DNA of 64,000 bases from Bernardetiaceae bacterium (GCA_020832465.1 JAFIER010000004.1:1-64000); one strand, 5' to 3'. Shown: positions 43,437 through 53,582, counted from the first letter of the stretch. The notes: a model not told the origin generated them from the letters alone. A program made the numbers and translations.

Positions 43437-43525
43437 CTCATACTTAAACTTTGTCAAAGTGAAACGATATGGTTGAATTAAAAAATAAATTGCGAATCCA
43501 AACTAATTAGTTCATAAAAACATTA

Positions 43526-43533
43526 TAACTTTG
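43526..43533 (+). promoter_or_regulatory. -7 element TAACTTTG of lepA
   Basis: Exact TAnnTTTG match 80 bp before the lepA ATG at 43614; it also lies 35 bp before the upstream ATG at 43569. Confidence 0.6.
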
Positions 43534-43613
43534 TAACGCAGTTGTTTTGTATCATAACCCTTTAGGTTGTGCCGCATGAAGCGAGTCATATTTTAGCAAG
43601 CATAACATTATAT

Positions 43614-45401
43614 ATGAAAAATATTAGAAATTTTTGCATCATTGCTCACATAGACCACGGCAAGAGTACCTTAGCCGACCGTCTTCTTGAGAAAACGCAA
43701 ACGATTACAGACAGAGAAAAACAAGACCAACTCCTCGATAACATGGATTTGGAACGGGAGCGAGGGATTACGATAAAAAGTCATGCTATTCAGATGCAGT
43801 ACAAACGCCCCGATGGCGAGTATGTGCTGAACTTGATAGATACGCCTGGGCACGTAGATTTTTCTTATGAAGTTTCGCGCTCTATTGCTGCTTGCGAGGG
43901 GGCATTACTTATTGTCGATGCAGCACAAGGCATTGAGGCTCAGACTATATCCAATCTGTATTTGGCTTTAGGTAATGACCTCACGATTGTGCCCGTCATG
44001 AACAAAATAGATTTGCCGAGTGCCGAGCCCGAGGTTGTTGCCGATCAGATTATGGATTTAATCGGTTGTGAGCGCGAGGATATTATTTCGGCAAGTGCAA
44101 AGGAGGGTATCGGTATTCAAGAAATTTTAGATGCCATTGTAGATAGAATTGCTGCCCCAGTAGGCGATCCTGAGGCTCCTTTGCAAGCCCTAATTTTTGA
44201 TTCTGTGTATAACTCTTACCGTGGGGTAGAGGTTTATTTTAGAATCATGAACGGTAGCATCAATAAGGGAGACCACGTGAAGTTTATGGCAACAAAAGAT
44301 ACTTATCACGCCGATGAGATTGGAGTTTTGAAGCTCAAGCAAGAGGAGCGCAAAACACTATCAGCAGGGAATGTAGGCTATATTATCTCGGGTATCAAAA
44401 ATGCAAAAGAGGTAAAAGTTGGTGATACCATTACGCAAGTCGCTCGTCCTTGTGAGAAAGCTATTGAAGGTTTCGAGAATGTAAAACCTATGGTTTTTGC
44501 TGGTGTTTATCCCGTAGAAACAACTGATTTTGAAGAGCTTCGTGCTTCTATGGAAAAATTACAGCTCAATGACGCGGCTTTGATTTGGGAACCCGAGACT
44601 TCTGCGGCATTGGGGTTTGGCTTTCGCTGCGGCTTTTTGGGTATGCTACACATGGAAATTGTGCAAGAACGCCTTGAGCGCGAATTTGATATGACAGTCA
44701 TTACGACCGTGCCATCGGTGCGCTTTAGAGCCTATCTCACTAACGGGGAGTATATAGATGTAAGCTCACCCGCAGATATGCCCGAGCCAGGAACGATTAA
44801 GCACGTCGAAGAACCTTTTATTAAAGCCTCAATTATTACAAAAGCAGATTTTATCGGTCCAGTTATTGGGCTTTGTATGGAAAAACGAGGTATTTTTATA
44901 AATCAATCACACCTGACTTCAGACAGAGTAGAGCTTATTTTTGAGTTGCCACTTGCCGAGATTGTATTTGATTTTTACGACAAACTCAAATCTTTTTCAA
45001 GGGGCTATGCTTCTCTGGATTATGAAATTATTGGTTTGCGGGCTTCTAATATGGTTAAGCTAGATATTATGCTCAACGGCGATAAAGTAGATGCACTTTC
45101 AGCTATCGTACACAAAGATAAAGCCTACGAATGGGGCAAGCGTATGTGTGAGCAACTCAAAGAACTTATCCCAAGACAGCAGTTCGAAATTGCTATACAG
45201 GCTTCTATCGGTATGAAAGTCATCGCACGTGAAACAATTAAAGCCCTAAGAAAAAACGTAACAGCTAAGTGTTATGGTGGTGATATCTCGCGTAAGCGAA
45301 AACTTTTGGAAAAACAAAAGAAAGGAAAGAAACGTATGCGCCAGGTTGGCAATGTGGAAATTCCACAAGAAGCATTTATGGCCGTACTGAAAATCAACTA
45401 A
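43614..45401 (+). CDS. lepA: Elongation factor 4 (LepA)
   Basis: Ribosomal GTPase. Start [25 protein letters not shown] (G1), [12 protein letters not shown] (G2), DTPGHVDF (G3), NKIDLP (G4). The LepA-specific C-terminal domain is present ([33 protein letters not shown]). The ATG at 43614 gives the usual 595 residues; the 15 upstream codons are not family-like. Confidence 0.97.
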   Translation: MKNIRNFCIIAHIDHGKSTLADRLLEKTQTITDREKQDQLLDNMDLERERGITIKSHAIQMQYKRPDGEYVLNLIDTPGHVDFSYEVSRSIAACEGALLIVDAAQGIEAQTISNLYLALGNDLTIVPVMNKIDLPSAEPEVVADQIMDLIGCEREDIISASAKEGIGIQEILDAIVDRIAAPVGDPEAPLQALIFDSVYNSYRGVEVYFRIMNGSINKGDHVKFMATKDTYHADEIGVLKLKQEERKTLSAGNVGYIISGIKNAKEVKVGDTITQVARPCEKAIEGFENVKPMVFAGVYPVETTDFEELRASMEKLQLNDAALIWEPETSAALGFGFRCGFLGMLHMEIVQERLEREFDMTVITTVPSVRFRAYLTNGEYIDVSSPADMPEPGTIKHVEEPFIKASIITKADFIGPVIGLCMEKRGIFINQSHLTSDRVELIFELPLAEIVFDFYDKLKSFSRGYASLDYEIIGLRASNMVKLDIMLNGDKVDALSAIVHKDKAYEWGKRMCEQLKELIPRQQFEIAIQASIGMKVIARETIKALRKNVTAKCYGGDISRKRKLLEKQKKGKKRMRQVGNVEIPQEAFMAVLKIN

Positions 45402-45477
45402 TTTTATCCATAAGATAATTCTAAGCCTAAGTTAAGAATTTGTGTAAAAACTCATAACTACTCTGCATTTTGCCATT

Positions 45478-45510
45478 AGAAATAACATTTCTCTGAGAAA
45501 TGTTATTTCT
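45478..45510. repeat. Hairpin A, solitary and perfect
   Basis: AGAAATAACATTTCT, loop CTG, AGAAATGTTATTTCT, within ATTAG/CTAAT extended arms, 77 bp after lepA and 92 bp before the DUF1015 gene. Confidence 0.7.
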
Positions 45511-45601
45511 AATGCCATTATACAAACATAAAGTAAGTGTACTTTTTACACGACTTCCAAAACCCTATGCTTAGGATATGACAATCTCAATATTCTTGTT
45601 C

Positions 45602-46882
45602 ATGGCAGAAATCAAACCGCTCCGAGCTTGGCGTTATAATCCCGAAAAATTTCCGAATATTGATACGCTTATCTCGCCTCTTTTCGATGTTATTTCGGAA
45701 AAGCAAAGGGAAGCCTTATATCAAAATCCTTATAATAGCATTCACTTATCAGTACCACGTGGCGCAAACCCAAGCCAAGAAGCAGCCCAAATACTCAAAA
45801 AATGGCAGCAAGAAGGTGCACTCTTACAAGACGAAAAGCCCGCTATTTATGTCTATTATCAACATTTTCATCTACCCAATAGTCAAAAAAGTTACTGCCG
45901 CAAAGGTTTTATTGCTTTTATCAAGGCGTATGATTGGGATAAAAAAGTTTTATTGCGGCACGAAAACACCATACCCGCTGCTGTTAATGACCGCATAGAA
46001 CTACTTGCCGAGACAAAACTCAATGCAAGCCCAACGCACGGACTCTACTACGACCCCACTTTTCATTTGCAACCACTCATGGATAGTGCTATGCAAAACC
46101 CTATCTACGAAACAGAAAACTATCAAGGTGTAAGAGATGTCATGGCTAAAATTGATGAGCCTGAGCAAGTGCAGATTTTTATTGATCATATTCAAAATCA
46201 ATCTATTATATTGGCTGATGGGCATCATCGTTATGAAGGCTCGCTCACTTATCGAAAAGCACAGAAGGCTGCAAATCCTAATCATACAGGAAAAGAAGGC
46301 TATAACTACCATTTGATGTATCTGACTAATGCAGCGTCTAATGATTTGCGTGTGCTACCGACCCATAGGCTACTCAAAGGATTTGAAAACTTTTCAGAAG
46401 AGGGGATTATCAACAAATTATCAGCCTTTTTTACTGTAAAAAACGTAGAAATGGCTCAGGATTTGAACGAAATTATTTTGGGAAAAACGCATTGTTTTGG
46501 TCTGGCTTTCGCTGAAAATAGTTATAAAATCAGACTCAAGCCCGAAGCCCTCGATAAAATTAGCTGGAACTTTCCAAGAGTTGTAAAGCAGTTAGACCTG
46601 ACCGTATTGCATTATTTTTTGATAGAAAAAGTACTCGGTATTGAGCGCAATGCGCAGCGAAGTTCGCCTCATATTGTATTTGAGCGAAATTTTACAGACT
46701 GTCTCAGGAAAGTCTCGAGCGGCGAGGCGCAATGTGCAGCCATTACTAATGCCGTTACGATGGAGGAGATTCAAGCTGTTTGTCATAGTGGTTATACTAT
46801 GCCTCAAAAATCTACTTATTTTTACCCAAAAGCGATTTGCGGGTTTCTCTTTGGCAGTATTGTCGATGACGTTTTATTATAG
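45602..46882 (+). CDS. DUF1015 family protein
   Basis: About 426 residues matching DUF1015 end to end: AEIKPLRAWRYNPEKF, ISPLFDVISEKQREALYQNPYNSIHLSVPRG, and the conserved ILADGHHRYEGSLTYRKAQ near residue 205. Soluble and cytoplasmic. The function is not established; the family is often near serine or amino-acid genes. The ATG at 45602 (MAEIKPL) is chosen over the one 24 bp upstream because family members start this way. Confidence 0.9.
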   Translation: MAEIKPLRAWRYNPEKFPNIDTLISPLFDVISEKQREALYQNPYNSIHLSVPRGANPSQEAAQILKKWQQEGALLQDEKPAIYVYYQHFHLPNSQKSYCRKGFIAFIKAYDWDKKVLLRHENTIPAAVNDRIELLAETKLNASPTHGLYYDPTFHLQPLMDSAMQNPIYETENYQGVRDVMAKIDEPEQVQIFIDHIQNQSIILADGHHRYEGSLTYRKAQKAANPNHTGKEGYNYHLMYLTNAASNDLRVLPTHRLLKGFENFSEEGIINKLSAFFTVKNVEMAQDLNEIILGKTHCFGLAFAENSYKIRLKPEALDKISWNFPRVVKQLDLTVLHYFLIEKVLGIERNAQRSSPHIVFERNFTDCLRKVSSGEAQCAAITNAVTMEEIQAVCHSGYTMPQKSTYFYPKAICGFLFGSIVDDVLL

Positions 46883-46889
46883 CTTATGT

Positions 46890-47173
46890 ACTCCGATAAA
46901 GTTTTTAGTGCGGTCAGCAGATATTTTTAATAACTCAAGCGTAAATTTTTAGAAATAACATTTCTGCCAGAAATGTTATTTCGGTAGTCTTAAAGATATG
47001 ATGCTCAAAGTCTTTAAAAACTAACAGTTCTCAAAGAACTGTTAGTTCTAAGCATTACTTGTTATACACTACCAATTTTTCCATAGTAAAGAAATTACCC
47101 CATACTTATTGCTTCTTAGTACAGTCAAAAATATTAGATGTCAAAAGGTCTAGACTATAAACTTTATCGGAGT
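46890..47173. repeat. 284-bp composite element with 15-bp inverted ends
   Basis: ACTCCGATAAAGTTT (46890-46904) and AAACTTTATCGGAGT (47159-47173) are perfect inverted ends. The inside carries AGTGCGGTCAGCAGATATTT, hairpin A (46953-46984), the 91-bp element 3 (46985-47075) and ATATTAGATGTC, a string from long element 2 copies. It exactly fills the gap between two convergent genes. Confidence 0.75.
46985..47075. repeat. Element 3 (91-bp MITE-like), copy 1
   Basis: GGTAGT and ACTACC ends with imperfect inner complementarity, and a perfect hairpin B (CTAACAGTTCT-CAA-AGAACTGTTAG) in the centre. 88 of 91 bases equal the copy at 56289-56379. Confidence 0.85.
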
Positions 47174-47181
47174 GCAATCAT

Positions 47182-47946
47182 TTACATATTGAGCAAATCC
47201 AAATCGTCTTCTGAAAGTGTTGCTTGCTTTTGGGCTACAATATCTTTCTTACTTGGCATTTTGTTTTTTTCCCAACTAGGCAGTCCATATACAGAACCTT
47301 TTCGTCCTTCTTTGTCATGCGCTACGATTCGTCCTTCGTGTTTTTTGAGTTTACTCAAAGTATTCGCAAAAGAGGCATCAAAACGTTTTTGTTCGGAGTC
47401 ATCTACATCGAGTCTTCTATATGCTATACTGCGTAACTCACTTGCACCCAAATACTTATTCTCTTCTTTGAGTGTATTCATGATAAAATCTTCAATTTCC
47501 TTACGAGGGCGTCGCTTATATTTTCGCCTTTTAGGCTTTTCAGCTACGGGTTCTTCTGCTACTTCTTTTTCTTTTTTACTTTCTCTTTCTACGTAAGTAG
47601 TATCGGTTGCTTTGTCTTCTGTTATTGGACTATCAGAGACAATAGCGGGATGTTGCTTGCTATAGGTTTTCTCAATTTTTGTGGCTTTGGGCAAGGTGCT
47701 ACCTTCGGCTATTAAAGCAGGTGTATCTGCTTTTTCGGTAGCATAGCTCACCGCTGGGGGCGTAAATTCTGCGGGAGTTGCCTGCGCCCGTACTTGCTGA
47801 GGTGCGGGTGCTTGGTTCACCTGCGAACGAAGTTGTGCTAAGATATTGATAACCTCTAACATACGTGTCTCTATTTGAGACTTTTCGTCTTCGTATTTAC
47901 GAATTAAATCATCGATTTGGGAATCGCTTAAATAAACCGTTTTCAT
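47182..47946 (-). CDS. Coiled-coil protein with C-terminal winged-helix-like domain
   Basis: 254 residues. N-terminal helix/coiled coil (about 5-45, DSQIDDLIRKYEDEKSQIETRMLEVINIL), a Pro/Ala/Thr/Glu-rich disordered middle (45-135), a basic patch (KPKRRKYKRRPRKE) and a compact C-domain about 148-225 (IEDFIMNTLKEENKYLGASELRSIAYRRL, GRIVAHDKEGRKGSVYGLPSW) with the helix-helix-helix-wing pattern of winged-helix DNA binders. I do not recognise a named family. A nucleoid or regulatory role is a guess. Confidence 0.7.
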   Translation of the reverse strand: MKTVYLSDSQIDDLIRKYEDEKSQIETRMLEVINILAQLRSQVNQAPAPQQVRAQATPAEFTPPAVSYATEKADTPALIAEGSTLPKATKIEKTYSKQHPAIVSDSPITEDKATDTTYVERESKKEKEVAEEPVAEKPKRRKYKRRPRKEIEDFIMNTLKEENKYLGASELRSIAYRRLDVDDSEQKRFDASFANTLSKLKKHEGRIVAHDKEGRKGSVYGLPSWEKNKMPSKKDIVAQKQATLSEDDLDLLNM

Positions 47947-48528
47947 GGTATTACAAATTATGATATGAATGAAAAATAAATTTCTAAAATTAAAAATGTC
48001 AAGTAAATTAGGGGGGGAAGCTACTATTATAAATGCGTATGGAATAGTATTAGAACATTATTACCTTCGTTTTAGAAGTTAGAACTAATAGTGCTTGCAG
48101 AACTATTTTGTGCTAATCTCTAAGCCTCATAGTCTTTATTACAAGCATACTAATGAATTTGTTTTACGCACTTACCTTACGCAAAAGTAACATATTTTTT
48201 ATAATAAACAAATTATAAATGAAAAAAATAGCATTTCTATCAAAAACAGTTGCAACTTCCTTATATTGAAGCCTTAGGCAGGCTGATTAACCTATTTTAA
48301 AAAAGAAATAATGCGGGCTAAAACCCACTGCTTTTTGTGAACTAAGTGCCTTAGTAAGCCTTATAATTAGCTTTTAATCAGTTTTTTAGCATGGTATATA
48401 AGCTGTATTTGATGCGTTAGAAAAGTCTTGAACTTATAAGTTTGATAAGTTAAAGAGGAGGCTAAGCGGTTTAACTATAGGTATAAGTAATTTTTTAGTG
48501 ATAAAAACATTTTTTTAATGCTAAAAAA
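47947..48528. other. Intergenic region without a gene
   Basis: 582 bp between two minus-strand genes. It holds a worn hairpin B (AGAACTAATAGTGC...GCAGAACTATTTTGTGCT, about 48080-48116) and GCGGGCTAAAACCCACTGC at about 48312. I see no ORF, tRNA or clear promoter. Confidence 0.5.
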
Positions 48529-49587
48529 CTACTTAAAATAGCGATTACGCCAAGCTAATATAGGCTGTTCGAGAGCATAAGAGAGCAGGCTACCCAGCAG
48601 TACACTCGTAACGACATAAATTATAAAAGCTAATCTACCTGTTTGAAGGCTAAAAAAGAACCACTCAATAGGCAAATGAACCAAGTAAATTGCATAAGAA
48701 TAACGACCCAATAAAGCTAAAGATTTTATTAAATGATGTATTTTTAGCTTTTTACTCCAATGGATAAGTATTTTGTTGCCTATTAAGCAAACTAAAAGTA
48801 AGGCTGCAAAACCCAATGCTACTAAACTCAAACCTACGCCATATATCACAGGAGAAGAGATAGGATAACGCAAAAGAAAAGCAAAGGTAAGCAGTGAAAT
48901 ACAGACAAAAATAAAGTAGTACCTTTTTACAAAAATAATCATTTTTTTAGCCTCAAAATAGTAGTAATAGGCTACTAACGCCCCTATAAAAAAGCTGTCT
49001 AATCTCAAATGAGTAGGTAAAATGCGCAAACCGTGTGTATAAGGTGCATCAGGGGCATAGCATAAGCGAATTGTTATACTCAAAAAAATGATAGATAATG
49101 CCAAAAAAGGAAAATAACGCCTACGAAGCCATAAATAAGGAAAATATAACACAAATGAAAGCAATAAATAAAAATGCTCCTCTACTGCTAAAGACCATGT
49201 ATGATTCCAAAGCCCCCCAAAATAGTTCTGCACAAACAAACATTCGGCGATAAGCCGAGTATAAAAATTATTTACTTCATACAAGCCGAGTTGATAAAGT
49301 AAGGCAGTCAAAAAAATAAAAAGATAAAAAAGGGGATATATTTTGAGCGCACGACGCACCAAAAAACGACCTATACGTACCTTATCATACTTTTTATAAT
49401 CAGAAAATAATAAGCCCGAGACCAAAAAACCACTTAATACAAAAAATAAATCCACGCCCGCCCAACCTATTTGATAAAGCGAAGCGTGAACAAAATGATG
49501 CCTACCCAAAACCATCAAAATGGCTAAAGCCCGGAGTAAATCTAAGCTAAGTAAACGGCGGTTTTTTATGCTATCAGACCCGTACAT
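48529..49587 (-). CDS. Acyltransferase 3 family membrane protein
   Basis: OafA/YrhL-type O-acyltransferase with about ten membrane spans. The start SLDLLRALAILMVLGRHHFVHAS carries the catalytic-region histidine; GWAGVDLFFVLSGFLVSGLLF and WSLAVEEHFYLL are further signatures. It probably acylates a cell-envelope sugar. The ATG at 49587 overlaps the rluD end by 14 nt, so translation is probably coupled; an upstream start at 49605 is possible. Confidence 0.92.
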   Translation of the reverse strand: MYGSDSIKNRRLLSLDLLRALAILMVLGRHHFVHASLYQIGWAGVDLFFVLSGFLVSGLLFSDYKKYDKVRIGRFLVRRALKIYPLFYLFIFLTALLYQLGLYEVNNFYTRLIAECLFVQNYFGGLWNHTWSLAVEEHFYLLLSFVLYFPYLWLRRRYFPFLALSIIFLSITIRLCYAPDAPYTHGLRILPTHLRLDSFFIGALVAYYYYFEAKKMIIFVKRYYFIFVCISLLTFAFLLRYPISSPVIYGVGLSLVALGFAALLLVCLIGNKILIHWSKKLKIHHLIKSLALLGRYSYAIYLVHLPIEWFFFSLQTGRLAFIIYVVTSVLLGSLLSYALEQPILAWRNRYFK

Positions 49588-50638
49588 AGCGTTCCCACTT
49601 TTCAATTACTTGCAGAAAATCATCGGGAAGTGTAGAATCAAAATGTATAAATTGCTCCGTTCTTGGGTGGATAAAACCCAATGATTTGGCATGCAATGCC
49701 TGCCTTGGAAGGATAGTAAAGCAGTTTTCTACAAAAGCACGGTACTTTGAATATACCGAACCTTTGACAATGCGCTTACCGCCATACATAGGATCTCCAA
49801 AAAGTGGGTGCCCTAAGTGCTTAAAGTGCGCCCGGATTTGATGCGTACGCCCCGTTTCTAAATTGCACTGCACGAGTGAGATATACCGTAAAGTTCGCAA
49901 AACTTTATAATGCGTTACGGCATGCTTGCCACGCTCGCCATCAGGATATACACTCATGATTCGCCGGTCTTTTAGCCCACGTGCAATATGCCCCCTGATA
50001 ACGCCACTCTCTGGCATAGGCTCGCCCCATACAAGTGCGTTATACGTGCGCTCTATGCTATGCGCAAAAAACTGTTTAGATAGAAAGTTTTTTGCATATT
50101 CATGCTTGGCAACGACGAGCAGGCCTGTTGTATTTTTATCAATACGATGCACCAAACCAGGGAATACAAGCCCTTGTTTTTGAAAATGAAAAGCCAAGGC
50201 ATTAGCCAGCGTACCCGTCCAGTTTTCTGTAGCGGGGTGCACAACTAAGCCCGTAGGTTTATTCACAATCAGCAAATCCTCATCTTCATATACAATATCA
50301 AGGGGAATATCCTCTGGCAAAATTTCACCTGTATCTCGGACGGGGTCTGGTAGGTGTACTGTAACCACGTCGAGCGGCCTTACTTTATAATTAGACTTGA
50401 TATGACTATCATTGACAAGCACATAACCCGCTTTTATAGCATTTTGTACTCGGTTTCTTGTCGTGCGTGCAAGCCTATTCATCAAAAATTTATCAATACG
50501 CTCGAGCTCTTGCTTAGGGTCGACAATAATGCGGTGGTGCTCATATAGCTCATCATCGCTGTCATTATCTTCAAAATCGCTAAGATCGTTTGTTTGCTCA
50601 AACTCTTCAGTATCCTCTGCTATGTTACGTTCTTCCAT
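49574..50638 (-). CDS. rluD: RluA-family 23S rRNA pseudouridine synthase (RluD-like)
   Basis: Acidic N-terminal extension (about 1-35), S4 RNA-binding domain about 45-110 (ERIDKFLMNRLARTTRNRVQNAIKAGYVLVN), catalytic domain with HRIDKNTTGLLVVAK holding the catalytic Asp, and TGRTHQIRAHFKHLGHPLFGDPMYGG. The S4 plus synthase layout and length fit RluD (helix 69 uridines) rather than RluA. First gene of a two-gene unit with the acyltransferase. Confidence 0.93.
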   Translation of the reverse strand: MEERNIAEDTEEFEQTNDLSDFEDNDSDDELYEHHRIIVDPKQELERIDKFLMNRLARTTRNRVQNAIKAGYVLVNDSHIKSNYKVRPLDVVTVHLPDPVRDTGEILPEDIPLDIVYEDEDLLIVNKPTGLVVHPATENWTGTLANALAFHFQKQGLVFPGLVHRIDKNTTGLLVVAKHEYAKNFLSKQFFAHSIERTYNALVWGEPMPESGVIRGHIARGLKDRRIMSVYPDGERGKHAVTHYKVLRTLRYISLVQCNLETGRTHQIRAHFKHLGHPLFGDPMYGGKRIVKGSVYSKYRAFVENCFTILPRQALHAKSLGFIHPRTEQFIHFDSTLPDDFLQVIEKWERYVRV

Positions 50639-50682
50639 AATGTATGCGAGACTTAATCTGTACTTTTTTTTATATATTTTTA

Positions 50683-50690
50683 CAAAGATA
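50683..50690 (-). promoter_or_regulatory. -7 element TATCTTTG of rluD
   Basis: Exact TAnnTTTG match on the minus strand, 45 bp before the rluD ATG. Confidence 0.65.
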
Positions 50691-50728
50691 CAAAAGATTT
50701 TACGAATAGTAGAATCTAAGTAGCTGTG

Positions 50729-50797
50729 GGTGTACGTTAAGTTTGTAAATTAACTTAGGTAGCTTCGGAAGGCTACAGCAAAGTTGTCGTGCGCCCG
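50729..50797. repeat. Element 2, minimal 69-bp copy
   Basis: GGGTGTACGTTAAG at left, AGTTGTCGTGCGCCC at right, with only a short AGCTTCGGAAGGCT hairpin between instead of hairpin A or B. It shows the element is defined by its ends. Confidence 0.65.
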
Positions 50798-50974
50798 TAG
50801 CCGTTACTCTTACTTGAAGCCTTGTAAAATTTTTATTTGGAATAAATACTTAATTTTTTTTAAATCCACAAAAAACCTTCGTAAATTAGCAACTGCAAAT
50901 ATTGGCTTACTGTTCCTATTCTAATGCAATACCACCGAAATTTTAATTTACCTACATAGATGTTTAGTTCATAT

Positions 50975-52597
50975 ATGAAATTTTTTACTTATTGCCTTCT
51001 GCTTATTATGTTGCTTTGTGCAACATTGAGCCTGCAAGCGCAGCAAGCACAAATTGATAAAATGGAGCAACTTGCAAAGCAGAATAAATATTCTGATGCT
51101 ACAAAGCAGGCTTTAATGATTGCTAATAACTACGCCCGTAATGTGCGCACCTACAACGAGGCAACGATATATTACAAAAAAGCCTTAGACTTTGCCTCAC
51201 AGGCAAACGATAGAAGGCTATTGGCTACTGTATATTTTGAAACGGGGCAGTACTATGCAAGAAGAGGCATGTGGAAAGATGCCGATCAAAATTTAATAGC
51301 AGCTTATAATCAATATCGCGCCGTAGGCGATAAAAAGGAGCAGGCAAGGGTCTATCGCGCCGCCGCTGCTATTTATCTTGCAAATAATAGAAATGCTACG
51401 GCTATAGACTTGCTTGAAAAATCAGCCTCTACTTACAAAGATGTAAGAGAGTATAATAACGTTATCGATATCTATGAGCAACTGGCTAAAATTTATACCA
51501 ATTTAAACAATACAAGCAAAGCACAATTTTATCAAAACCAAGCGCGACAACTCGCCGCGCCAGCAAGGCAAGTAGCAAAAATTCAAAAGCAAGAAGAAGG
51601 TATTACCATCGATTCGCTCAATATGACAAGAGAAGAACTCGAACGTGAAAAAAGAAGACTTGCCCTGCTCGAAAACGAAAAATCTAAACAAGAAATGATG
51701 TTAGATTCTATGCTCGCTGCTGGAGAAGACCAAGCAGCACGCATGAGAGAAGCAGAAGCAAGGGCTGAGTTTGCTCAATTGCAAGCAGAGCAAAGACAAA
51801 AAATGTTGCTTATTGTGGGGGCAGCAGGGGCTGTTGCCTTGCTCTTTTTGATTTTTGCAATCATTGCTTTTATCGGTAAAAGAAAAGCCAATAAAGTCCT
51901 CGAGTATAAAAATAAACAAATCGAAGAGCAAAAACTGCTCATAGAAAAAGAAAAAGCACAAACGGATAAAGTATTGCTCAATATTTTACCCAAAGAGGTC
52001 GCGGAGGAGCTTAAAGAAAAGAAAATGGTGACGCCACGTGCCTATGATATGGTATCTGTTATTTTTACCGACTTCAAAGGCTTTACTAATATTGCCGAAA
52101 AACTCTCGCCAGAAGAGATTGTCAGGGAGCTCGATACTTGTTTTACCGAGTTTGATAGAATTTGTGGTGAGTACAACCTTGAAAAAATCAAAACCATTGG
52201 TGATGCCTATATGTGCGCTGGAGGGCTACCCGTGCCTAATACTACAAATCCTTACGATGCCGTAGCTGCTGGCTTGGCTATGCAAGAATGGATGGAAGAT
52301 ATGAAACGCAAAAAAGAAATGCTCGGCGAAATCTTTTTTGAGCTAAGATTAGGTATCCATACAGGAAAAGTCGTCGCTGGTGTTGTTGGTGATAAAAAAT
52401 ATGCTTACGACATCTGGGGAGATGCCGTAAACCTTGCTGCACGCATGGAGCAAAGCGGAGAAATAGGTAAAGTAAATATCTCAGGAGATACTTATGACCT
52501 TGTCAAAGATAGATTTTTCTGTACGCACAGAGGAAAAATCAAAGCCAAAAATAAAGGAGAAGTAGATATGTATTTTGTCGAAAGACCTTATGCTTAA
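50975..52597 (+). CDS. TPR-containing membrane adenylate cyclase (class III)
   Basis: Signal sequence (MKFFTYCLLLIMLLCATLSL), periplasmic TPR repeats about 25-185 (NEATIYYKKALDFASQANDRRLLATVYFETG), a coiled coil, a membrane span at about 275-300, a second coiled coil, then a class III cyclase domain about 350-540. Metal Asp residues are in FTDFKGFT and GDAYM; the purine-selecting Lys (KIKTIGDAYM) and Asp (YDIWGDAVNLAARME) are those of adenylate cyclases; Asn and Arg of NLAARME are present. It should make cAMP in response to a periplasmic or envelope cue. The ATG at 50975 opens the signal sequence. Confidence 0.9.
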   Translation: MKFFTYCLLLIMLLCATLSLQAQQAQIDKMEQLAKQNKYSDATKQALMIANNYARNVRTYNEATIYYKKALDFASQANDRRLLATVYFETGQYYARRGMWKDADQNLIAAYNQYRAVGDKKEQARVYRAAAAIYLANNRNATAIDLLEKSASTYKDVREYNNVIDIYEQLAKIYTNLNNTSKAQFYQNQARQLAAPARQVAKIQKQEEGITIDSLNMTREELEREKRRLALLENEKSKQEMMLDSMLAAGEDQAARMREAEARAEFAQLQAEQRQKMLLIVGAAGAVALLFLIFAIIAFIGKRKANKVLEYKNKQIEEQKLLIEKEKAQTDKVLLNILPKEVAEELKEKKMVTPRAYDMVSVIFTDFKGFTNIAEKLSPEEIVRELDTCFTEFDRICGEYNLEKIKTIGDAYMCAGGLPVPNTTNPYDAVAAGLAMQEWMEDMKRKKEMLGEIFFELRLGIHTGKVVAGVVGDKKYAYDIWGDAVNLAARMEQSGEIGKVNISGDTYDLVKDRFFCTHRGKIKAKNKGEVDMYFVERPYA

Positions 52598-52721
52598 TCA
52601 AACATCAACGTACCTTTTCTGCGCCCTATTTTGATAGCTAATTTAAGCAGGCACAATAACATTTTTCTACGGTAGAGTGTTATGGCTAATGCTTAATTCT
52701 TGTTTATAATTATTTCTGAGT

Positions 52722-53582
52722 ATGCTCAAAAAAATGCTATTTATATGGCTATGCTTTGCCTTATCGGTAAGCCTTGCACAAGCACAAGAACTTCCGCGTA
52801 GCAGCCAAATTTGTGAAATTACACAAAATATCGGACTGACAAAAGTTAAAATCAAATACAACCGTCCTAATATACGAGGTAGGGAGGTCTGGGGCAAGCT
52901 TGTACCCTACGAAGAGGTTTGGAGAGCAGGTGCAAACGAAGCTACAAGCATCGAGTTTGAGCACGATGTCCAAGTGGGAGGGCAAGCGCTTAAAGCAGGG
53001 CGCTATGCTATCTTTGTTATTCCAAGAAAAAAAACTCCCTGGACGGTTATTTTTACCGATAAACCCGATGTCTGGGGAACGGATTATGACCCCAAAGATA
53101 AAGTATTGAGTTTTAATGTACTCCCAGAGAAATGCTATTTTTGTGAATCCCTTACTTATCAGTTTGCACATATTACAGAAAATTCTGCTAATTTAGTGCT
53201 TGCCTGGGAAAAACTTACCATTTCTTTTTCTATCGTAACGGATACGAAAGAGCGCGCCCTCAATAATATTGAAACTGCTATTGCCAATGCCGCAGAGGAC
53301 GAATGGCAGGTCTATGTCAGAAGTGCAAGGTATTATAAAGACAAACAAATAGATAGCGAAAAAGCCATGCAATGGGCTGAAAAAGCTATCGAAATCAATC
53401 CAGAGCATTTCCTTGCCTACTGGGTAAAAGCAGAACTACTTGCAGAGAAAGAAGATTTTCATAAAGCCGTAGAAATTGCAAAAACAGCGATTAGCTATGG
53501 CAAACAAAGCAAAGAGGGAGATTTTTCTTACGAAGTACAAATTTTACAACAAATTGCAAATTGGGAGCGAAAAGTAAAGTAG
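52722..53582 (+). CDS. Exported DUF2911 protein with a C-terminal TPR-like region
   Basis: Signal peptide (cut near AQAQE). Residues about 25-190 match DUF2911: VKIKYNRPNIRGREVWGKLVPYEEVWRAGANEATSIEFE and LKAGRYAIFVIPRKKTPWTVIF. Residues about 200-285 form two or three helical repeats (EKAMQWAEKAIEINPEHFLAYWVKAELLAEKEDFHKAVEIAKTAI). Periplasmic; function unknown. It follows the cyclase by 124 bp on the same strand. Confidence 0.87.
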   Translation: MLKKMLFIWLCFALSVSLAQAQELPRSSQICEITQNIGLTKVKIKYNRPNIRGREVWGKLVPYEEVWRAGANEATSIEFEHDVQVGGQALKAGRYAIFVIPRKKTPWTVIFTDKPDVWGTDYDPKDKVLSFNVLPEKCYFCESLTYQFAHITENSANLVLAWEKLTISFSIVTDTKERALNNIETAIANAAEDEWQVYVRSARYYKDKQIDSEKAMQWAEKAIEINPEHFLAYWVKAELLAEKEDFHKAVEIAKTAISYGKQSKEGDFSYEVQILQQIANWERKVK

